This document shows, in pieces, positions 49,528 to 61,537 of a DNA stretch of 64,000 nucleotides (its first letter is position 1; each line of letters begins with the position of its first letter). The stretch lies in NCBI GenBank assembly GCA_963942565.1, contig OZ012686.1, positions 29,944,113-30,008,112 on the forward strand, written 5' to 3'. This DNA is from Maea johnstoni. Lineage: Eukaryota; Annelida; Polychaeta; Spionida; Magelonidae. Under the pieces are notes generated by a model. That model was not told the origin of the DNA, searched no databases, and saw only the letters and a list, made by a program, of their open reading frames with translations. A program made the position numbers and the translations under genes.

Positions 49528-50504
49528 ATCAGTCACATCCTCCCCTTGAGACTCAGAGCTAATTCAGCAGGCAATATCATTACTGTTCATTATTTATGAA
49601 CCCTTAAAGAGTAGGAAGGAGAAGGAATAAATGGAATTCTCAATCATAGTCTTTAATAAGAATTAAAGTTGGTTTATTGCTGTAAATTATTGAGAAGTGA
49701 ATTACCCTCCTTATATTTTGATGAACTTCATTAATTTAGCTCAACCTTTGATATTTATGAAATGAACAAATTGACGATGATGATGTAAACTTTAAAAGCT
49801 TATATTGACAGATAGATGTTAGGCATAGCTCCAATTGTATTTGTTTTTTCTAGAACCCGTGCTCATGGCTGACTCTCAAAAGAAGCACAGTAACCCATTA
49901 TTGTCTGCCTATTGTTTTGTGTGTGATTTATTTTTATTTATAACCGATAATAAGATTTCTAAAAAAAAAGGAAAGATACTGGGCATTCAGTAAAATCTTG
50001 TTGGTGGTGAAATCAGTGTTCGATCCTGATAATTCTGAGGGGGAATTTACTATAAAATTTTTTTTTTTTTTTTAAACTGCGTACATTTCAGTTATGCAAT
50101 GTGACCTGCCCAGCCTTCCAGATGCAGACAAGACAGGAGAGTTGACATTGACGAGCTGAGATCACAGCTTAGGAGGACAGTAAAGAGATTTATCACCTGC
50201 CTAACTTAATTTTACCCCTGACCGTCTTACAACAGAATACAATTTGCTCCATCTCATCATTCACGGATGACTCAGGTGCTGGAGAGAATTCATCATAAAG
50301 ACCCCTGGTGGTCATCTTCGTAATCATAAACGTCAGTTTAATTGGATGAGAGGCTCGTACGCAGACTTGATGAAAAATGACGGCCTTCGGAGAGCAATCT
50401 CTTTATTTTGATGCATGTTATTGTAAATCCTGAGAAAATGGAAGGTCCATTAATGGAAAGCGTCATTGAGGTGATCAATGCCATTCATAAAAAGTTAAGG
50501 GAGT
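49528..50504. other. Unannotated DNA
   Basis: Only A and T runs near 49960 and 50060. No gene. Confidence 0.6.
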
Positions 50505-50593
50505 TGAAAGGGCAGAAAAAATTTAAGGGGAGGGATTTTTTTGAGTAAAAACTTGTAAGGGTAGCGTTTCGGGTTACAACTTTTTTTAAGGCC
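50505..50593. mobile_element. Family F fragment
   Basis: GGCAGAAAAAATTTAAGGGG to TACAACTTTTTTTAAGGCC, one end of the element only. Confidence 0.6.
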
Positions 50594-50699
50594 TCATGCA
50601 GTACCAGTATAACATATATTAAACGATATAATACATTTTCCCATTTAATATGCATTTTAGTTTTATGTCAAAGATATAAAAAGGTAAAAACTGCCTGGC

Positions 50700-50990
50700 C
50701 TAGGACTAGGCTTGGTCTGTAATGAGAAGTGTGGTAAATTGTGATTGACTGGGTGGTGGAGGGTATGAAATGCTGGTTGATGATTTATTATTATTGTTAT
50801 TATTGTTATTATTGTTATTATTATTATTACTATTATTATTATTATTATTATTATTACTATTTTTATTATTATTATCATTAGTATTATTTTCATTAAAAAT
50901 TGCTAGACCTGGGATAGGGCTAGGTCTGTAATGAGAAGTGTGATGAATGGTGATTGACGGCGTGATGGAGGGTATGAAATGCTGGTTGAT
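50700..50990. repeat. Duplicated 80-bp segment flanking an (ATT)n array
   Basis: GTCTGTAATGAGAAGTGTGR and GAGGGTATGAAATGCTGGTT occur on both sides (about 50713-50780 and 50926-50990) of an ATT array at 50785-50893. The array probably expanded inside a tandem duplication. Confidence 0.9.
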
Positions 50991-51217
50991 TAGTGTCGGC
51001 ACGGCGTCAGTGCCCGCTCTCCTCACCTCCAGGTGCAGGTGAGGTCTCGCCCTCCTCCTCCTCCCTGACAGGAGAGTGGCTGCGTAATGCGGATCCCCCG
51101 GGGAATCATAGCCATCACTCTTGATTCGAGGTAATTCCCAGAATTGTGCACTGTGCATCAGGGGAGACTGACTACATGTAGACTGGCAGATGAGTCGCAT
51201 CATCCCACTCACTCAAA

Positions 51218-51504
51218 CATAGTCTTGGCCAGCAGGGCATCTGGGTGTCTTTTTGGACACCCAAACCCTTTAAAAGGGACACCCAAATCTTTTGTGTGAG
51301 GAATTTCTTAAAAAGTCAATCTTAAGCATATAATTGAATTTTTACATCCCCATATTCTTCCCATGAAATCTTATAAGGATATTATGCCTTATTGTGATAT
51401 ATCTATACATGTTTATGGTTGAAATCTGAGTATATTGTCATCCCCCTTGAAAATTTGGACGTCCATTTTGGGCACCCAGTTTCTAATTCCTGGCTAAGAC
51501 CCTG
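51218..51504 (-). mobile_element. Family C MITE with perfect TSD
   Basis: CATAGTCTTGGCCAGCAGGG to TCCTGGCTAAGACCCTG, 287 bp, between CACTCAAA (51210-51217) and CACTCAAA (51505-51512). Slightly shorter than full length. Confidence 0.94.
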
Positions 51505-51782
51505 CACTCAAAGCATAAAATTAAGGCGGCTGTACATATATCTATTTTACACGCCAGTGTGCAACATATCTACTTACCCGGTCGCAAGTTGCAAGTGAAT
51601 TTGGCACGAAAGGGCAATCAGGCAAACAGAACAATACCGGTTACCCTAACTTGCCCCGCTCAGCAAGTTATGTTGTGGGCAGAGTCCCCAGAATGTAACT
51701 CACCTTTGTTTAACAGAGTGGCGGCCTGGTGGGGCAAGTGGAAGTGCCGGCAGGGCAAGTAAAGTTCAGGGGCAGCTTGCCC

Positions 51783-51909
51783 TGCGAGTATCTGAGAGTA
51801 CTCAGCGAGAGCTATCCAATGAATACCAACATGACAGGGTTTAGATGTTTTCAAAAATCTTTGTGTCCTTGTGCTTTACTAGATGGAAGTAATCTCACCA
51901 TTGGAAGGG
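51783..51909 (+). mobile_element. Family D MITE, right part
   Basis: Begins at GAGTATCTGAGAGTACTCAG and ends ACCATTGGAAGGG before TTAA. It is joined to a segment rich in CTTGCCC motifs (about 51540-51782), which resembles the interior of the 19928-20325 element. Confidence 0.78.
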
Positions 51910-51976
51910 TTAAGGCTGATATAGATAAATCTATTCTACATGGATTTTTCTGTGAGACCATGCAGCAAGTACTTAA

Positions 51977-52198
51977 CCCATTAACAGTCAGAGTGGCCAA
52001 GACAGGCCTGACAATTTTGGAAATATTTTTCTAACAAAAGCATTTTTTGGAAAATAATTGAAGGAGAATTGTTAAAGGGAAATCAAACAACAACTCTCCT
52101 TCAAATATTTTGTTAACTTTTGCTTTATTCCCAAGTTATTCTGAAAAGTATGAGAGTAGCAGACGATACTTTCTAAGGGATCTCTGAGTGTGAATGGG
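51977..52198. mobile_element. Family K TTAA-target MITE
   Basis: CCCATTAACAGTCAGAG to GAGTGTGAATGGG, with TTAA at 51973-51976 and 52199-52202. Its centre folds on itself (TTGAAGGAGAATTG against CAACTCTCCTTCAA). It uses the same target as family D but differs in sequence. Confidence 0.82.
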
Positions 52199-52329
52199 TT
52201 AAGGTGGTCAGGACAGTTCATATTTATCTCACCATCAGTCTAAGTATAACAGTCACCATCTAATGCCATCTACAGGTAACTGATATTGCATCGGTAGATT
52301 GTCCACTCAAAAATGTCTGCCAAGCTGTC

Positions 52330-52415
52330 AATGACCAATGAGCCAGGATTTGTATTTTTTTAGGTTTTTTGCATCATTTTTTATTGACCGAATTAGCCAC
52401 CAGCAGCATTAGGGT
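52330..52415 (-). mobile_element. Family D fragment
   Basis: GGTTTTTTGCATCATTTTTT to CCAGCAGCATTAGGG followed by TTAA. Less than half of the element remains. Confidence 0.72.
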
Positions 52416-53153
52416 TAAGAGCAGAGCCCTCGAGTCACATCTCTGACCAGAACCCTTGTGATTATCTGAGACTTTCAAAAGGTTGTTTTTGACCTGCCAA
52501 TCACTCTGGTTTCAACCAGCAATAAACAAATATTGCAAGTTATAGCACCCTATATACTGTTCAAGCACCAATACGCAAAGTCTACAGTGCTAATCCAAAC
52601 TAATTACAGTGTTATGCAGTTAACTTGCAAGCCATTATGAGAATGCGACAGAGCAAATAGGTTTCCCAAAGAATATGAATAATTTAACGCCAGCCTGTGC
52701 TTAACTACAATACAGATGGGTATAGGTAATCGACCATGGCTATGGACCTTTCTCTATTCAGTTGATGAATATTTTCCTGCCGATTTAATCTTGATTTATA
52801 TGTACAGAGATGAGTACCATTTGTAACCAAAACTTAAGGCCAATATCGCTATGGGCATAGTAGTGTGTAAGCCTTTGACAAAAGGCTGACTTAAAAATCA
52901 ATCTTAGATTCATTGATCTGTCCTGAGTTGATTTTAGCCCAGGTATTGGTCTCTGTTTCTTCCAGTGATGTTGTAGTAGATAATGAGTTCTTGACTCTAA
53001 ATCCTGCCATCTATGATTCAACAGAGACATTCGACCTACTTTTCATCAGGTGAAGAAGGTCCCTACTAGATTTTAGTGTCATAATACGTTTCTAACTGGC
53101 CTGAGAGCCAGGGAAGTTGAGTCTCAGTCCACCTCTTCTCAGGCTTGCTTGTG

Positions 53154-53385
53154 AGGCCTAGAGAAATAAATTGTTTGTTTCCTGTAACGGTCTGACAATA
53201 AAAAGGGTAGGTAGGTCATTAAAATTATTTTTTTGGATTATTTTTTTGGTCAAAAATGTGTGTTTTATACATGTTTTACGTTGATTGAGAGTTAGGAGGG
53301 CGGAAAAAACATTAGGGTAGGATTTTTTTTAATAAAAGCTTGTTAGAGTAGGGTTAATGGAAACAAACAACTTTTTTTTTAGGCC
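53154..53385. mobile_element. Family F MITE
   Basis: AGGCCTAGAGAAATAAATTG to CAACTTTTTTTTTAGGC, 232 bp, the second full copy, in the other orientation (GGGTAGGTAGGTCATTAAAA inside). Confidence 0.83.
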
Positions 53386-53621
53386 TGATCACCGGTGAGC
53401 TGGGCTGCCTAGTTGCTCGCTTGCAGATTGTGATGTTTTATTGATGGCCAATAGCTTTTATTGATCAGGTTAGTCAGCCTGTCATGCTGCTGCCTCCAAA
53501 TCTCTGGATGGCCATCCTCCTTGCTCCCCCTTGACTCGTAACGCTGACCACAGCACACTAGGTACAGCGAGAAATGATGTATTATTCATTCATTATTATC
53601 CCCGCTTCCATAGGACTTTAA

Positions 53622-53830
53622 CCCTTATGCTCCTGGTGGCTAATTTTGCCAATACAAAATGATCCAAAAAAGCTTAAAAATAACTGAAATCCTGGCACAT
53701 AGGTATTCATCTGAGAGTATTCAGTGAGAGCTATCTAATGAATACCAACATGACAGGTTTTAGATGGTTATCCAAAATCATGAATTGCGTACTTGTGCTT
53801 TGGACAAATGTAGCCTTAGCATTAGAAGGG
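53622..53830 (+). mobile_element. Family D MITE, both TTAA intact
   Basis: TTAA at 53618-53621 and 53831-53834 bracket CCCTTATGCTCCTGGTGGCT...GCATTAGAAGGG, 209 bp. It is about 830 bp upstream of the PPP2R5 exon. Confidence 0.92.
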
Positions 53831-53885
53831 TTAACCCAAACATGCCCAGGCAGTCAGACTACCCCCTTGGAAAATGTTGTTAGTA

Positions 53886-54642
53886 TGGTAAAGGATTAAC
53901 CGACAAAACATAATGATAAAGAAACTGACTTTTCTATGATATTAGCCTATTTAGAAATTTTTATCCTGATATTAATGAAAGCTCTTTGTTGCTGTCTTTT
54001 TTTAAGAATAATTTTATGATTTATTTTACCTACACTGTCAAAGATTATAAATTGTGTACCTATTCTGCAAGGTACTTTAAATTTGTTCAGTAAAATCTTT
54101 AAAAATAATTGTTGGATTTTTTTGATGGCTGTCATGTGATCTGAAGAACTTATGGTGACTTTGGCCTGCCAGTCAATTTTGGGGCGTCCATTATTTTAAT
54201 AAAATCTTTAATTCACAACCATAAGGATTCATTTTTTTGGCAAGAAACTGAACACTACTTTGAAGCAATGTCCTAGCATCCACATTGAAGAAAGAAGTTC
54301 AAAATTATTTGCATTTCTAAAAATTCATTACCAAATAATAAGGTGACCTAATGTGTGATTTATGCAGAGTTAGGTGTCCAAATGACTCCCAGACACCTTG
54401 CTGGCTAAGTCATTGAATGCATATATCTTAGGGCTTTTACAATCATATATAGTACCTGTCTATTTTGGGTCATCAGTAATGGGATAGATACCCCTAGTGT
54501 TGAATCAGCAGTGTCAATAATGCTTACTTGACTTCTTGCTTCATCCAGACGTACTGATTTTGCATGTTATTGTAGATATTTCATTCCATTGTGCTCTTGT
54601 ACATGATTTAATTGTTGATCCAGTACTCAATGTCACCACTAA
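53886..54642 (+). other. Intron upstream of the PPP2R5 exon
   Basis: Inferred as intron from the acceptor at 54664. Apart from a family C remnant it holds nothing recognisable. Confidence 0.7.
54180..54405 (+). mobile_element. Family C MITE, degraded, in the intron before the PPP2R5 exon
   Basis: TTTTGGGGCGTCCATTATTT to GACTCCCAGACACCTTGCTG, then GCTAAG. It sits about 260 bp upstream of the exon. The left end is lost. Confidence 0.65.
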
Positions 54643-54664
54643 CTCTCTCTTCTCTCTGTTGCAG
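54643..54664 (+). promoter_or_regulatory. Splice acceptor of the PPP2R5 exon
   Basis: A nearly uninterrupted pyrimidine tract (CTCTCTCTTCTCTCTGTTGC) ends in AG directly before the first recognisable B56 residue. It fixes the exon start and phase. Confidence 0.9.
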
Positions 54665-54861
54665 ACGCCCCTCCATCGGATCAACAAGAATTATTTATCA
54701 AGAAATTACAGCAGTGTTGTGTGGTCTTTGATTTTATGGACCCTGTGGCAGACTTGAAAAGCAAGGAGATCAAGCGTGCATGTCTCAACGAACTGGTGGA
54801 CTACATCACAACAACCAGGGGTGTTCTAACCGAACCAATCTATCCGGAGGTGGTGAAACTG
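54665..54861 (+). CDS. PPP2R5: Internal exon of a PP2A B56-family regulatory subunit
   Basis: B56 (B', PR61) subunits are HEAT-repeat proteins that direct the protein phosphatase 2A core dimer to substrates. This exon is 197 bp: two bases finish a split Asp codon (G|AC), then 65 full codons. It reads [20 protein letters not shown], then [20 protein letters not shown] and [20 protein letters not shown], ending EVVKL. This is the start of the conserved B56 core (the QQELF..KLQQCC, FDF, DLK.KE.KR, EPIYPE signature). The acceptor is a strong CT tract ending TTGCAG at 54664. The donor is GTCAGT at 54862, after which the frame runs into (TA)n; the family continues VS.NIFRTLPP, so the next exon should start there in phase 0. 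It has MDPVADLK without the extra residue I recall from gamma/delta types, so it looks closer to alpha/beta or epsilon. Paralogue assignment is from memory. The family is certain; neither the N-terminal exon nor the next exon was found in the window. Confidence 0.96.
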
Positions 54862-54881
54862 GTCAGTAATCTTATTATACC

Positions 54882-54987
<106 letters not shown>

Positions 54988-55440
54988 ATTATATTTTTTT
55001 AGGGGAACAATCATCAGGTTTACAACTCAATATTGACATCGAATTGACCCGAGTCTTAGGACAAAATAGCTTTAATTTTAATATTTCCCTTGAATTAATG
55101 CTTTCCCAATGCAAACTGTGTGAATGAGGGCCTAGGACATTCCTTCTTTCAGTTTGGCCCTAACTGACTTTGTAGCTTATTAAATCTAATCCCTATATAC
55201 CCCGAAATGGGGCTAAGCCCAATTGTCTTATTTAGGAAATACATTTTTTCTTAAAATGTGAAATGTGATGCCCACTGTTTCAGTTGTGTTAGCAGTATGC
55301 CCAAAATTTGCCTTGCTAAAGGGCAACTGAAATCAGTCTTTAGTTATTTCCCTTCTCTGTGGGGGGAGGTGTAATTATAGATCCATAGTCAAGGGTCCAT
55401 TGTGCACCCATGTTGAGCAATATTTTCATAATTAAATATT

Positions 55441-56042
55441 TGCGTAATTGACGTGCGGCAGCAAGAATAAACAAGTAAACAACATACAAGGGAGGCAAGT
55501 TACTTTACAAGTATATATAGCAGAGGAATGACAAGTCAGGTAGGTGATTTTGTGGGGGAAAATTGTGTTCTTGTTCACAAAGTTAGCGATCGAATTTCCA
55601 TCTAGCTTTCGTTTCAATTCAATTGACAATTGATAATATCGGCCAAAGTGAAAGACATGTTTAAATTTACGAAGTTTCCAATTGATTTTAGATTATAAAC
55701 TAACAGTTCTAGTGTCCCTATATCTGCCAAAACACACCGGCTCCGAAACCGGAAGTAAACACATCGATCTCATAGGCTGCGCCAGTTTGTATAATTCAAT
55801 GCGTAATTAGCGTGCGGCAGCAAGAATAAACAAGTAAACAACATACAAGGGAGGCAAGTTACTTTATTAGTATATATAGAGGAATGACAAGTCAGGTAGG
55901 TGGACAATAAGGGTTTTGTGGGGGAAAATTATATTCTTGTGTACGAAGTTAGCGATTGATTTTCAGTTCCATCTACATCATAGACATAGTACATGTAGCT
56001 TTCGTTTCAATTGATAATATCGACGAATCTCGGCCACAGTGT
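55441..56042. repeat. Intronic direct duplication
   Basis: GTGCGGCAGCAAGAATAAAC, AAGTAAACAACATACAAGGG and GAATGACAAGTCAGGTAGGT occur from 55453 and again from 55810. Similarity extends about 190-240 bp (GGGGGAAAATTRTRTTCTTG, TAGCTTTCGTTTCAATT). It lies about 0.6-1.2 kb downstream of the PPP2R5 exon. Confidence 0.92.
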
Positions 56043-56438
56043 CTGACATTTGATCGCTATTTTCAGTAAATTTCGGCCACCATCAGCCAAAGAAAATCGT
56101 AATTAATAAAAAGTGTCGGAGATTTGCGAGAATTTACGGTACTTACTTAGTAAAGATACTTAGCATTTTCAAATGAAGATGAATAAAACATCACCCTTGA
56201 AAACTAGAACATCCACCATCTAATGGCTGTCCATTTTTGGACACCCATTTAGAAAAAGATTGTCCTCTATGATTTATGTTGTTCTATTGTCATGACTATT
56301 TGTATATACAAGGTTTACAAGAGACAGTGGATATTTGAAGAGTTGCCTGACCTGCTCTGCTAGTGCTTCTCCTTTGTTCAAAACAACACTAGTTGGAGCA
56401 TAGCCCCTCTGATCTCTCAGGGAGATGGGTTCCCAAAG

Positions 56439-57128
56439 CATAGTCTTAGCCAGCAGGGTGTCTGGGTGTCTTTTTGGACAACAAAACCCTTAAAGAGCAC
56501 CCCTCAGGACAACCAAATCATTTTGTAAGGAATTTGTTAAAATGTCAGTCAAACATATCAACTAATGATTATTTTCATCTCCATATAATTCCCATGACAT
56601 TGTATAAGGGCATAATGACCTATCTTGATGGATTTATACATGTTCATTAGGGTTGGGAATCGGTTGCAATTTCATGATCGATAATCAATTACAGCCAACC
56701 GATCGATTATCGATCATAATCAGTTCATCGCACTTTAGCAGTAATTGGGTACTAGAGGTCTAGAGCCTAATAATAAGTGATAGTCTATGACAATTACTTG
56801 CTATGAGCACCTACCTTAACTTCGTTTTGAAGTGTTTTTGGGGCTTAGTTCCATAGCAAGAAAGCTGACAACATGTCTGTCATTTAGTTCTATATTTTGC
56901 CACTAGGTGTCACCTTTTCCAATTATTATCGATTGCCAGTTTTGTAATCGATTAATCAGAATCAGAGAGGTAAACGATTGATTATCGATTATAATCGATG
57001 ATCGTCCCAACACTAATGTTATGGTTGAAATTTGAGTATATTGTGGTCCCCCTTAAAGATTTGGACGCCCACACATTTTACAACTGCAAATTTGGGCACC
57101 CAGTTTCTAATTTCTGAATAAGACCCTG
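56439..57128 (-). mobile_element. Family C MITE interrupted by a hAT-type MITE
   Basis: CATAGTCTTAGCCAGCAGGG to TGAATAAGACCCTG, flanked by TCCCAAAG and CCCCAAAG (7/8). Removing 56648-57015 and one target copy leaves about 315 bp, the normal C length. Confidence 0.92.
56648..57015. mobile_element. hAT-type MITE nested in a family C element
   Basis: The ends are TAGGGTTGGGAATCGG and GATCGTCCCAACACTA, the same family type as the copy at 23816. The flanks ATGTTCAT and ATGTTATG match the uninterrupted ATGTTTATGG seen in other family C copies, so the target site and one change on each side can be read directly. Confidence 0.9.
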
Positions 57129-57249
57129 CCCCAAAGGGCCAAGGCTAGCATATCCTTAGACTTGCTACAAGTCTCTGTTTTCTAACTCTGTGTTCTACTC
57201 TTGAGTCTAGTTCCGACCAAGTTTAGTTCTGAATTATTCCTCAAGGGGG

Positions 57250-59055
57250 ATGCACCTGCCATGCTGCCGAGGGGAAAAGGAAGTTCTCTTCAACCCCTTG
57301 TTATGACCTGTACCTGCCATGCTGCTGAGGGAAGTAAAGAAGTTCGTTTCAAACCCGTACTGTATGAGACACATCTCTACCTGCCATGTGGCTGAGGGAA
57401 ATAAGGAAGTTCATTTCAAACCCTTGTTAGGACCTGTACTTTATGAGACACATCTCTTCCTGCCATGCTGCTAAGGGAAGTAAAGAAGTTCGTTTCAAAC
57501 CCCTGTTAGGACCTGTACTGTATGAGATACATCTCTACCTGCCATGCTGCTGAAGGAAATAAAGAAGTTCGTTTCAAACCCCTGTTAGGACCTGTACTGT
57601 ATGAGACACGTCTCTACCTGCCATGTGGCTGAGGGAAGTAAAGAAGTTCTCTTCAACCCCCTGTTAGGACCTGTACTGTATGAGACACATCTCTACCTGC
57701 CATGTGGCTGAGGGAAATAAGGAAGTTCATTTCAAACCCTTGTTAGGACCTGTACTGTATGAGACACATCTCTACCTGCCACGCTGCTGAGGGAAGTAAA
57801 GAAGTTCTCTTCAACCCCCTATTAGGACCTGTACTGTATGAGACACATCTCTACCTGCCATGTGGCTGAGGGAAGTAAAGAAGTTCTCTTCAACCCCCTG
57901 TTAGGACCTGTACTGTATGAGACGCATGTCTACCTGCCATGTGGCTGAGGGAAGTAAAGAAGTTTGTTCCAAACCCCTGTTAGGACCTGTACTGTATGAG
58001 ACGCATCTCTACCTGCCATGTGGCTGAGGGAAGTAAAGACGTTTGTTTCAAACCCCTGTTAGGACCTGTACTGTATGAGACGCATCTCTACCTGCCATGT
58101 GGCTGAGGGAAGTAAAGACGTTCGTTTCAACCCCCTGTTAGGACCTGTACTGTATGAGACACATCTCTACCTGCCATGTGGCTGAGGGAAGTAAAGAAGT
58201 TCTCTTCAACCCCCTGTTAGGACCTGTACTGTATGAGACACATCTCTACCTGCCATGTGGCTGAGGGAAGTAAAGAAGTTCTCTTCAACCCCCTGTTAGG
58301 ACCTGTACTGTATGAAACGCATCTCTACCTGCCATGTGGCTGAGGGAAGTAAAGAAGTTTGTTTCAAACCCCTGTTAGGACCTGTACTGTATGAGACGCA
58401 TCTCTACCTGCCATGTGGCTGAGGGAAGTAAAGACATTCGTTTCAACCCCCTGTTAGGACCTGTACTGTATGAGACACATCTCTACCTGCCATGTGGCTG
58501 AGGGAAGTAAAGAAGTTCTCTTCAACCCCCTGTTAGGACCTGTACTGTATGAGACACATCTCTACCTGCCATGCTGCTGAGGGAAGTAAAGAAGTTCTCT
58601 TCAACCCCCTATTAGGACCTGTACTCTATGAGACGCATCTCTACCTGCCATGTGGCTGAGGGAAGTAAAGACGTTCGTTTCAACCCCCTATTAGGACCTG
58701 TACTGTATGAGACACATCTCTACCTGCCATGCTGCTGAGGGAAGTAAAGAAGTTCTCTTCAACCCCCTATTAGGACCTGTACTGTATGAGACACATCTCT
58801 ACCTGCCATGCTGCTGAGGGAAGTAAAGAAGTTTGTTTCAAACCCCTGCTAGGACCTGTACTGTATGAGACACATCTCTACCTGCCATGTGGCTGAGGGA
58901 AGTAAAGAAGTTCTCTTCAACCCCCTATTAGGACCTGTACTGTATGAGACACAGCTCTACCTGCCATGCTGCTGAGGGAAGTAAAGAAGTTCTCTTCAAC
59001 CCCCTATTAGGACCTGTACTGTATGAGACACAGCTCTACCTGCCATGTGGCTGAG
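57250..59055. repeat. 79-bp minisatellite, about 23 units
   Basis: The unit runs ACCTGCCATGTGGCTGAGGG, AAGTAAAGAAGTTC, then AACCCCCTGTTAGGACCTG and TACTGTATGAGACACATCTC. The period is exactly 79 bp across most of the array; the first two units are shorter. Two variants intermix: CTCTTCAACCCC and GTTTCAAACCCC, and GTGGCTG and CTGCTG. The array starts within a dispersed sequence also seen near 37063-37180 (TTTAGTTCTGAAT...CCTCAAGGGGGA). It is not a multiple of three, and no spacers or CRISPR-like logic are present. Confidence 0.97.
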
Positions 59056-59541
59056 AGATTGCATGTTTGGCGCCCATGCAATCAGTACAAAATTACCTTA
59101 GGCAGCTGATAGGACGCTGTAACCTAGGAGATGCTTGGGCTTAGTATTAATCACAACACAGAATTTGCTACCAGAGAGGTGCCTTGTATGAATGAGCAGA
59201 GACTCTTCTGCCGATGACGTGTCCGGATGAAGGGGGAGGGGCATGACCAGGAAGTGAAATGGTATCGATTAGGCTGGTGGAATCAGTACTGGTGTTCATT
59301 GGTCTGGATAGGTTCTTCTGCTACAGAGAGCATCGCTGGCTGATAGTGGCAGTAAACCTCTTGTGTAGACAGGGCCCAAATTGCCAGTGCTCCATCAGCA
59401 CATCTAATGGAGGCTCATCAAGTGTTGCCATGAGGCTATCCTACTCAAATCATGCTTCTCACTCGCGATCAAATCACCCCAAAGTGCTTAATCCCTTTTT
59501 GCTATGAGATCAACTTAAAAAATGCAGTGAAAATACACAAG

Positions 59542-59850
59542 CATTGTCTTAGCCAACAGGGCGCCTGGGTGTCTTTTTGGACACCCAAACCCAAAGAACC
59601 CCTCAGGACACCCAAATTTTTTGTGTGGAATTTCTAAAAATCTCAATCTCAACCTTATAATTGAATTTTTTCATCTCCTTATAATTCCCTTGACATTGTT
59701 AAATGATAACATGCCTTATTTTGATGAATTTATACATGTTTATGGTTGAAATATGAGTATATTGTGATCCCCCTTAAAAATTTGGACACCCCAAAATTTT
59801 AAAACTGCCAATTTTAGGCACCCAGTTTCTAAATCCTGGCTAAGACACTG
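59542..59850 (-). mobile_element. Family C MITE with perfect TSD
   Basis: CATTGTCTTAGCCAACAGGG to TCCTGGCTAAGACACTG, 309 bp, between TACACAAG (59534-59541) and TACACAAG (59851-59858). Confidence 0.95.
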
Positions 59851-59858
59851 TACACAAG

Positions 59859-60006
59859 TACCATCAGATTTATCTAATATTTGTAGAAATTAGTAGGGGA
59901 GGAATGCTGTTGTGGTCTTTACTTTATAAATGTGATGTGAAGATTATAACACTCACCATATGCATATTATCTAAATAGTTGACTCAATCCAGGGTAAATT
60001 TTTTGT

Positions 60007-60094
<88 letters not shown>

Positions 60095-61024
60095 TTATAT
60101 TTATATATTTATATTTATATATTGCTAAGTACATGCAATGCCATGCATTACTTGCACACTCCACTCCAGAGCTTATTGATGTGAGGCCAGTGCCCAGTCA
60201 GTATTGTTAGTTTGTTACAGCAGCAAATAGCAAGTCAATGTTTATATATATGAGATGAGACAGGTTATGACTGATTTTTTTTGTTGAGCTAAGCACTATC
60301 AGTTCCGTATCACTATCATCTTTTGTGTGGAGATATCTATGTAGCAGTTAAGTGAATTTTATTGGTTGATACTGATTGGTTAATGATATTAGACATGTAG
60401 CTGGTCACACTATGCTGATTTGATATTGAACCTCTGAATTCAATATCACTCGTTAGCACATGTCCATAATCCAAATCACCTCTTGGCCAGGAATTTGATA
60501 TATTTGTTTTTTTCTTACCGGTTATAGATTTTTCACTGGTTATGAGTTTGTTAAGCCCTGTTAGAAAGTGTGGTCAAGCCTTCTACCCACTCTCATTCAT
60601 CTGTATCTCATTTGACTCAGCCTCAAGGGATACTGGTGCCTTCAGTTGAATATCAGGCAAAACCACAATACTTTCTAACAGGGTGTAACTAATAATACAC
60701 CTTTCCCCAAGTGTTATCAGTATTTGGTATCCTATTATGTACATGAACTATTCCTTTGTTCATGCAAACCCTGACTAAGGATATAGAGAATGACACACAA
60801 ATGCTGTATTTGTTCCTTGAGGGAAGAATATGTAATAATGTTGTCATATCCCATTTATCATGTACTCTGGAAGGTTCATATTGTTACCTATATTAGTAAT
60901 GCATGCAGTGATTTCTAATATGCCCAGAGTCTGAGGTGATATTCAGACAGCCAATATTGATACTAATTAGTGAGAAAATCCTCACTGATAACATATTGAT
61001 AGTTGATGGACTGAAGGTGAGATT
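59859..61024 (+). other. Probable intron DNA of the PPP2R5 gene
   Basis: Presumed intron because the next B56 exon (expected VS.NIFRTLPP) is not found before the window ends. Contains one TA array and nothing else recognisable. Confidence 0.5.
60010..60121. repeat. (TA)n microsatellite
   Basis: Pure to 60086, then TTTATA variants. Confidence 0.98.
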
Positions 61025-61330
61025 GCAGGCCTCAACGCTAACTCAAAATGGTACCAGTAACACCGAGGATCTACTGGTCCTGCAAAGATTTCACTGGTCC
61101 TACAAATTTTCCTTTAACATAAAATGAAAAAACATTGCATGAAATTCACAGACAACATTTATTTCTATATCTATTTTATCTTCAAATATTTCAATTTGGG
61201 ATATTCTTGAGGGGAAACTTGTTAATAAGAAGGCCCCCAAATGTTTACTTGTAGCCCTTTAGGACCAGTTGAAGTCTTTTTTGACTGGTTCAAAGCTGTC
61301 TTTTATTTAACCAGGCCAGATTCAAAAAAG
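61025..61330. mobile_element. Diverged relative of the 22285 element
   Basis: ACTGGTCCTGCAAAGATTTC, CCCCCAAATGTTTACTTG and GGACCAGTTGAAGTCTTTTT are shared with 22285-22443. It is longer in the middle. Borders are not resolved. Confidence 0.4.
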
Positions 61331-61411
61331 ACATTTTATTTGAAGGTGGCATTGCAGAATGCTGAGTAAAATCTAATTACTTGAGCATCTTTCTTATGTG
61401 GCAATGACATA

Positions 61412-61537
<126 letters not shown>

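Noticed and set aside
54536-54757. 73-codon frame overlapping the PPP2R5 exon
   Set aside because: It is in a different frame from the B56 sequence and runs across the splice acceptor.
57250-59055. CRISPR-like regular repeats
   Set aside because: Units are contiguous with no unique spacers, and the setting is eukaryotic; it is a minisatellite.
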